Assembly: GCA_047495785.1 (NCBI GenBank)
Contig: JBLDXI010000007.1
Span: forward strand, 806,001-870,000
Direction of reading: 5' to 3'
Source: Lepidodermella squamata
Taxonomy: Eukaryota > Gastrotricha
Length of the DNA: 64,000 nucleotides
The stretch's first letter is position 1. Every line of letters begins with the position of its first letter. The translations under genes and the position numbers were made by a program. Below, in pieces: positions 63,576 to 64,000 of this stretch. The notes under the pieces are model-generated. The model had not been told where the DNA came from. It saw only the letters and a program-made list of their open reading frames with translations, and ran no database searches.

Positions 63576-64000
63576 TTACTGGTTAGTATGAGATTGCAAA
63601 AGCTTCCGAATTTCATCCTCAGGATCCCACTTAATCGCGTAGTCCAACGCGGTGCAACCATCCGAATCCTTGACATTCACATCAGCTTTGCGTTTCAACA
63701 AAACCTTGATCGCTTCTGCATTACGTCGCCTCGTGGCGATGATCAGCGCAGTTGATGTAGCTCCTTTGCCAAGACTACACACCGTATTCGGATCGAGACC
63801 AGCTTCAAAAATGGCAGCGTATCGGGAAACAGGAGCAAAATTAAGCATGTTTTTTCCTTTCTTGTTGACGCGGCTCAAATCAGCCCCGTGGGACATTAGC
63901 GCCCGTAACGGGTCAATTATCGAATAATCCGCAGCTTTCATAGCCAAAGTATCGCCATTTACATCAGTCTCATTAACGTCAGCCCCAGCAGATATCAGAG
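63576..64000 (-). CDS. F-box/ankyrin protein, array member 15 (3' part only)
   Basis: Open from the right edge (frame reading ISAGADVNETDVNGDTLAMK) to a stop at 63576, so only the last ankyrin repeats are inside the window: ADLSRVNKKGKNMLNFAP, TSTALIIATRRRNAEAIKVL, CTALDYAIKW. The array therefore continues beyond the window. Confidence 0.75.
   Translation of the reverse strand, partial: LISAGADVNETDVNGDTLAMKAADYSIIDPLRALMSHGADLSRVNKKGKNMLNFAPVSRYAAIFEAGLDPNTVCSLGKGATSTALIIATRRRNAEAIKVLLKRKADVNVKDSDGCTALDYAIKWDPEDEIRKLLQSHTNQ

Noticed and set aside
28771-64000. Bacterial (for example symbiont) origin of the F-box/ankyrin array
   Set aside because: Every intact member has several short introns with GT-AG ends, so this is host nuclear DNA.

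Overview
The window is eukaryotic nuclear DNA from an invertebrate animal. The evidence is GT-AG introns of about 45-80 bases, intron-containing paralogues, a U1 snRNA, eukaryotic tRNAs, a Cys-loop receptor subunit, two GABA-B-like receptors, and F-box and SOCS-box ankyrin proteins. I cannot name the phylum: splice acceptors are varied (ttag, atag, gcag, tcag), which argues against Caenorhabditis-type nematodes. Nothing looks bacterial.

Region 1 (1-12.5 kb): the start of a type II membrane protein, a secreted Ig-like protein, a U1 snRNA, an SET/TPR protein with a damaged SET core, three tRNA-Leu(UAG)/initiator tRNA-Met cassettes, a tRNA-Ser, a single-exon GABA-B-like receptor, and a multi-exon Cys-loop receptor subunit. 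One intron of that subunit holds the third tRNA cassette.

Region 2 (14.9-27.6 kb): four ASB-like genes on the minus strand, each with a weak ankyrin core and a C-terminal SOCS-box-like segment. One of them (23808-17940) appears to be split by a 4.5 kb intron. That intron contains a whole second GABA-B-like receptor on the opposite strand, a tRNA-Ser, a TA-flanked MITE and an AT-rich palindrome.

Region 3 (27.6-28.6 kb): a piggyBac-like non-autonomous element with TTAA duplications.

Region 4 (28.7-64.0 kb): a head-to-tail array of fifteen F-box/ankyrin paralogues, all on the minus strand. Most share one architecture: F-box exon, W-x-x-F exon, two short exons of an unrecognised module, then one large ankyrin exon. 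One lacks ankyrin repeats, one is a clear pseudogene, and two carry large insertions in introns. The 2.9 kb insertion at 45.3-48.1 kb holds pieces of a tyrosine recombinase and a C48 (Ulp1-like) protease, plus a hammerhead-ribozyme-like motif.

Taken together, two unrelated families of probable cullin-RING ubiquitin ligase substrate receptors (SOCS-box, expected Cul2/Cul5; F-box, expected Cul1) sit in adjacent arrays. Both couple their ligase box to ankyrin-type recognition repeats. Divergent copies, gene breakage and mobile elements suggest birth-and-death evolution. A role in recognising variable targets, such as pathogen or selfish-element proteins, is inference only.
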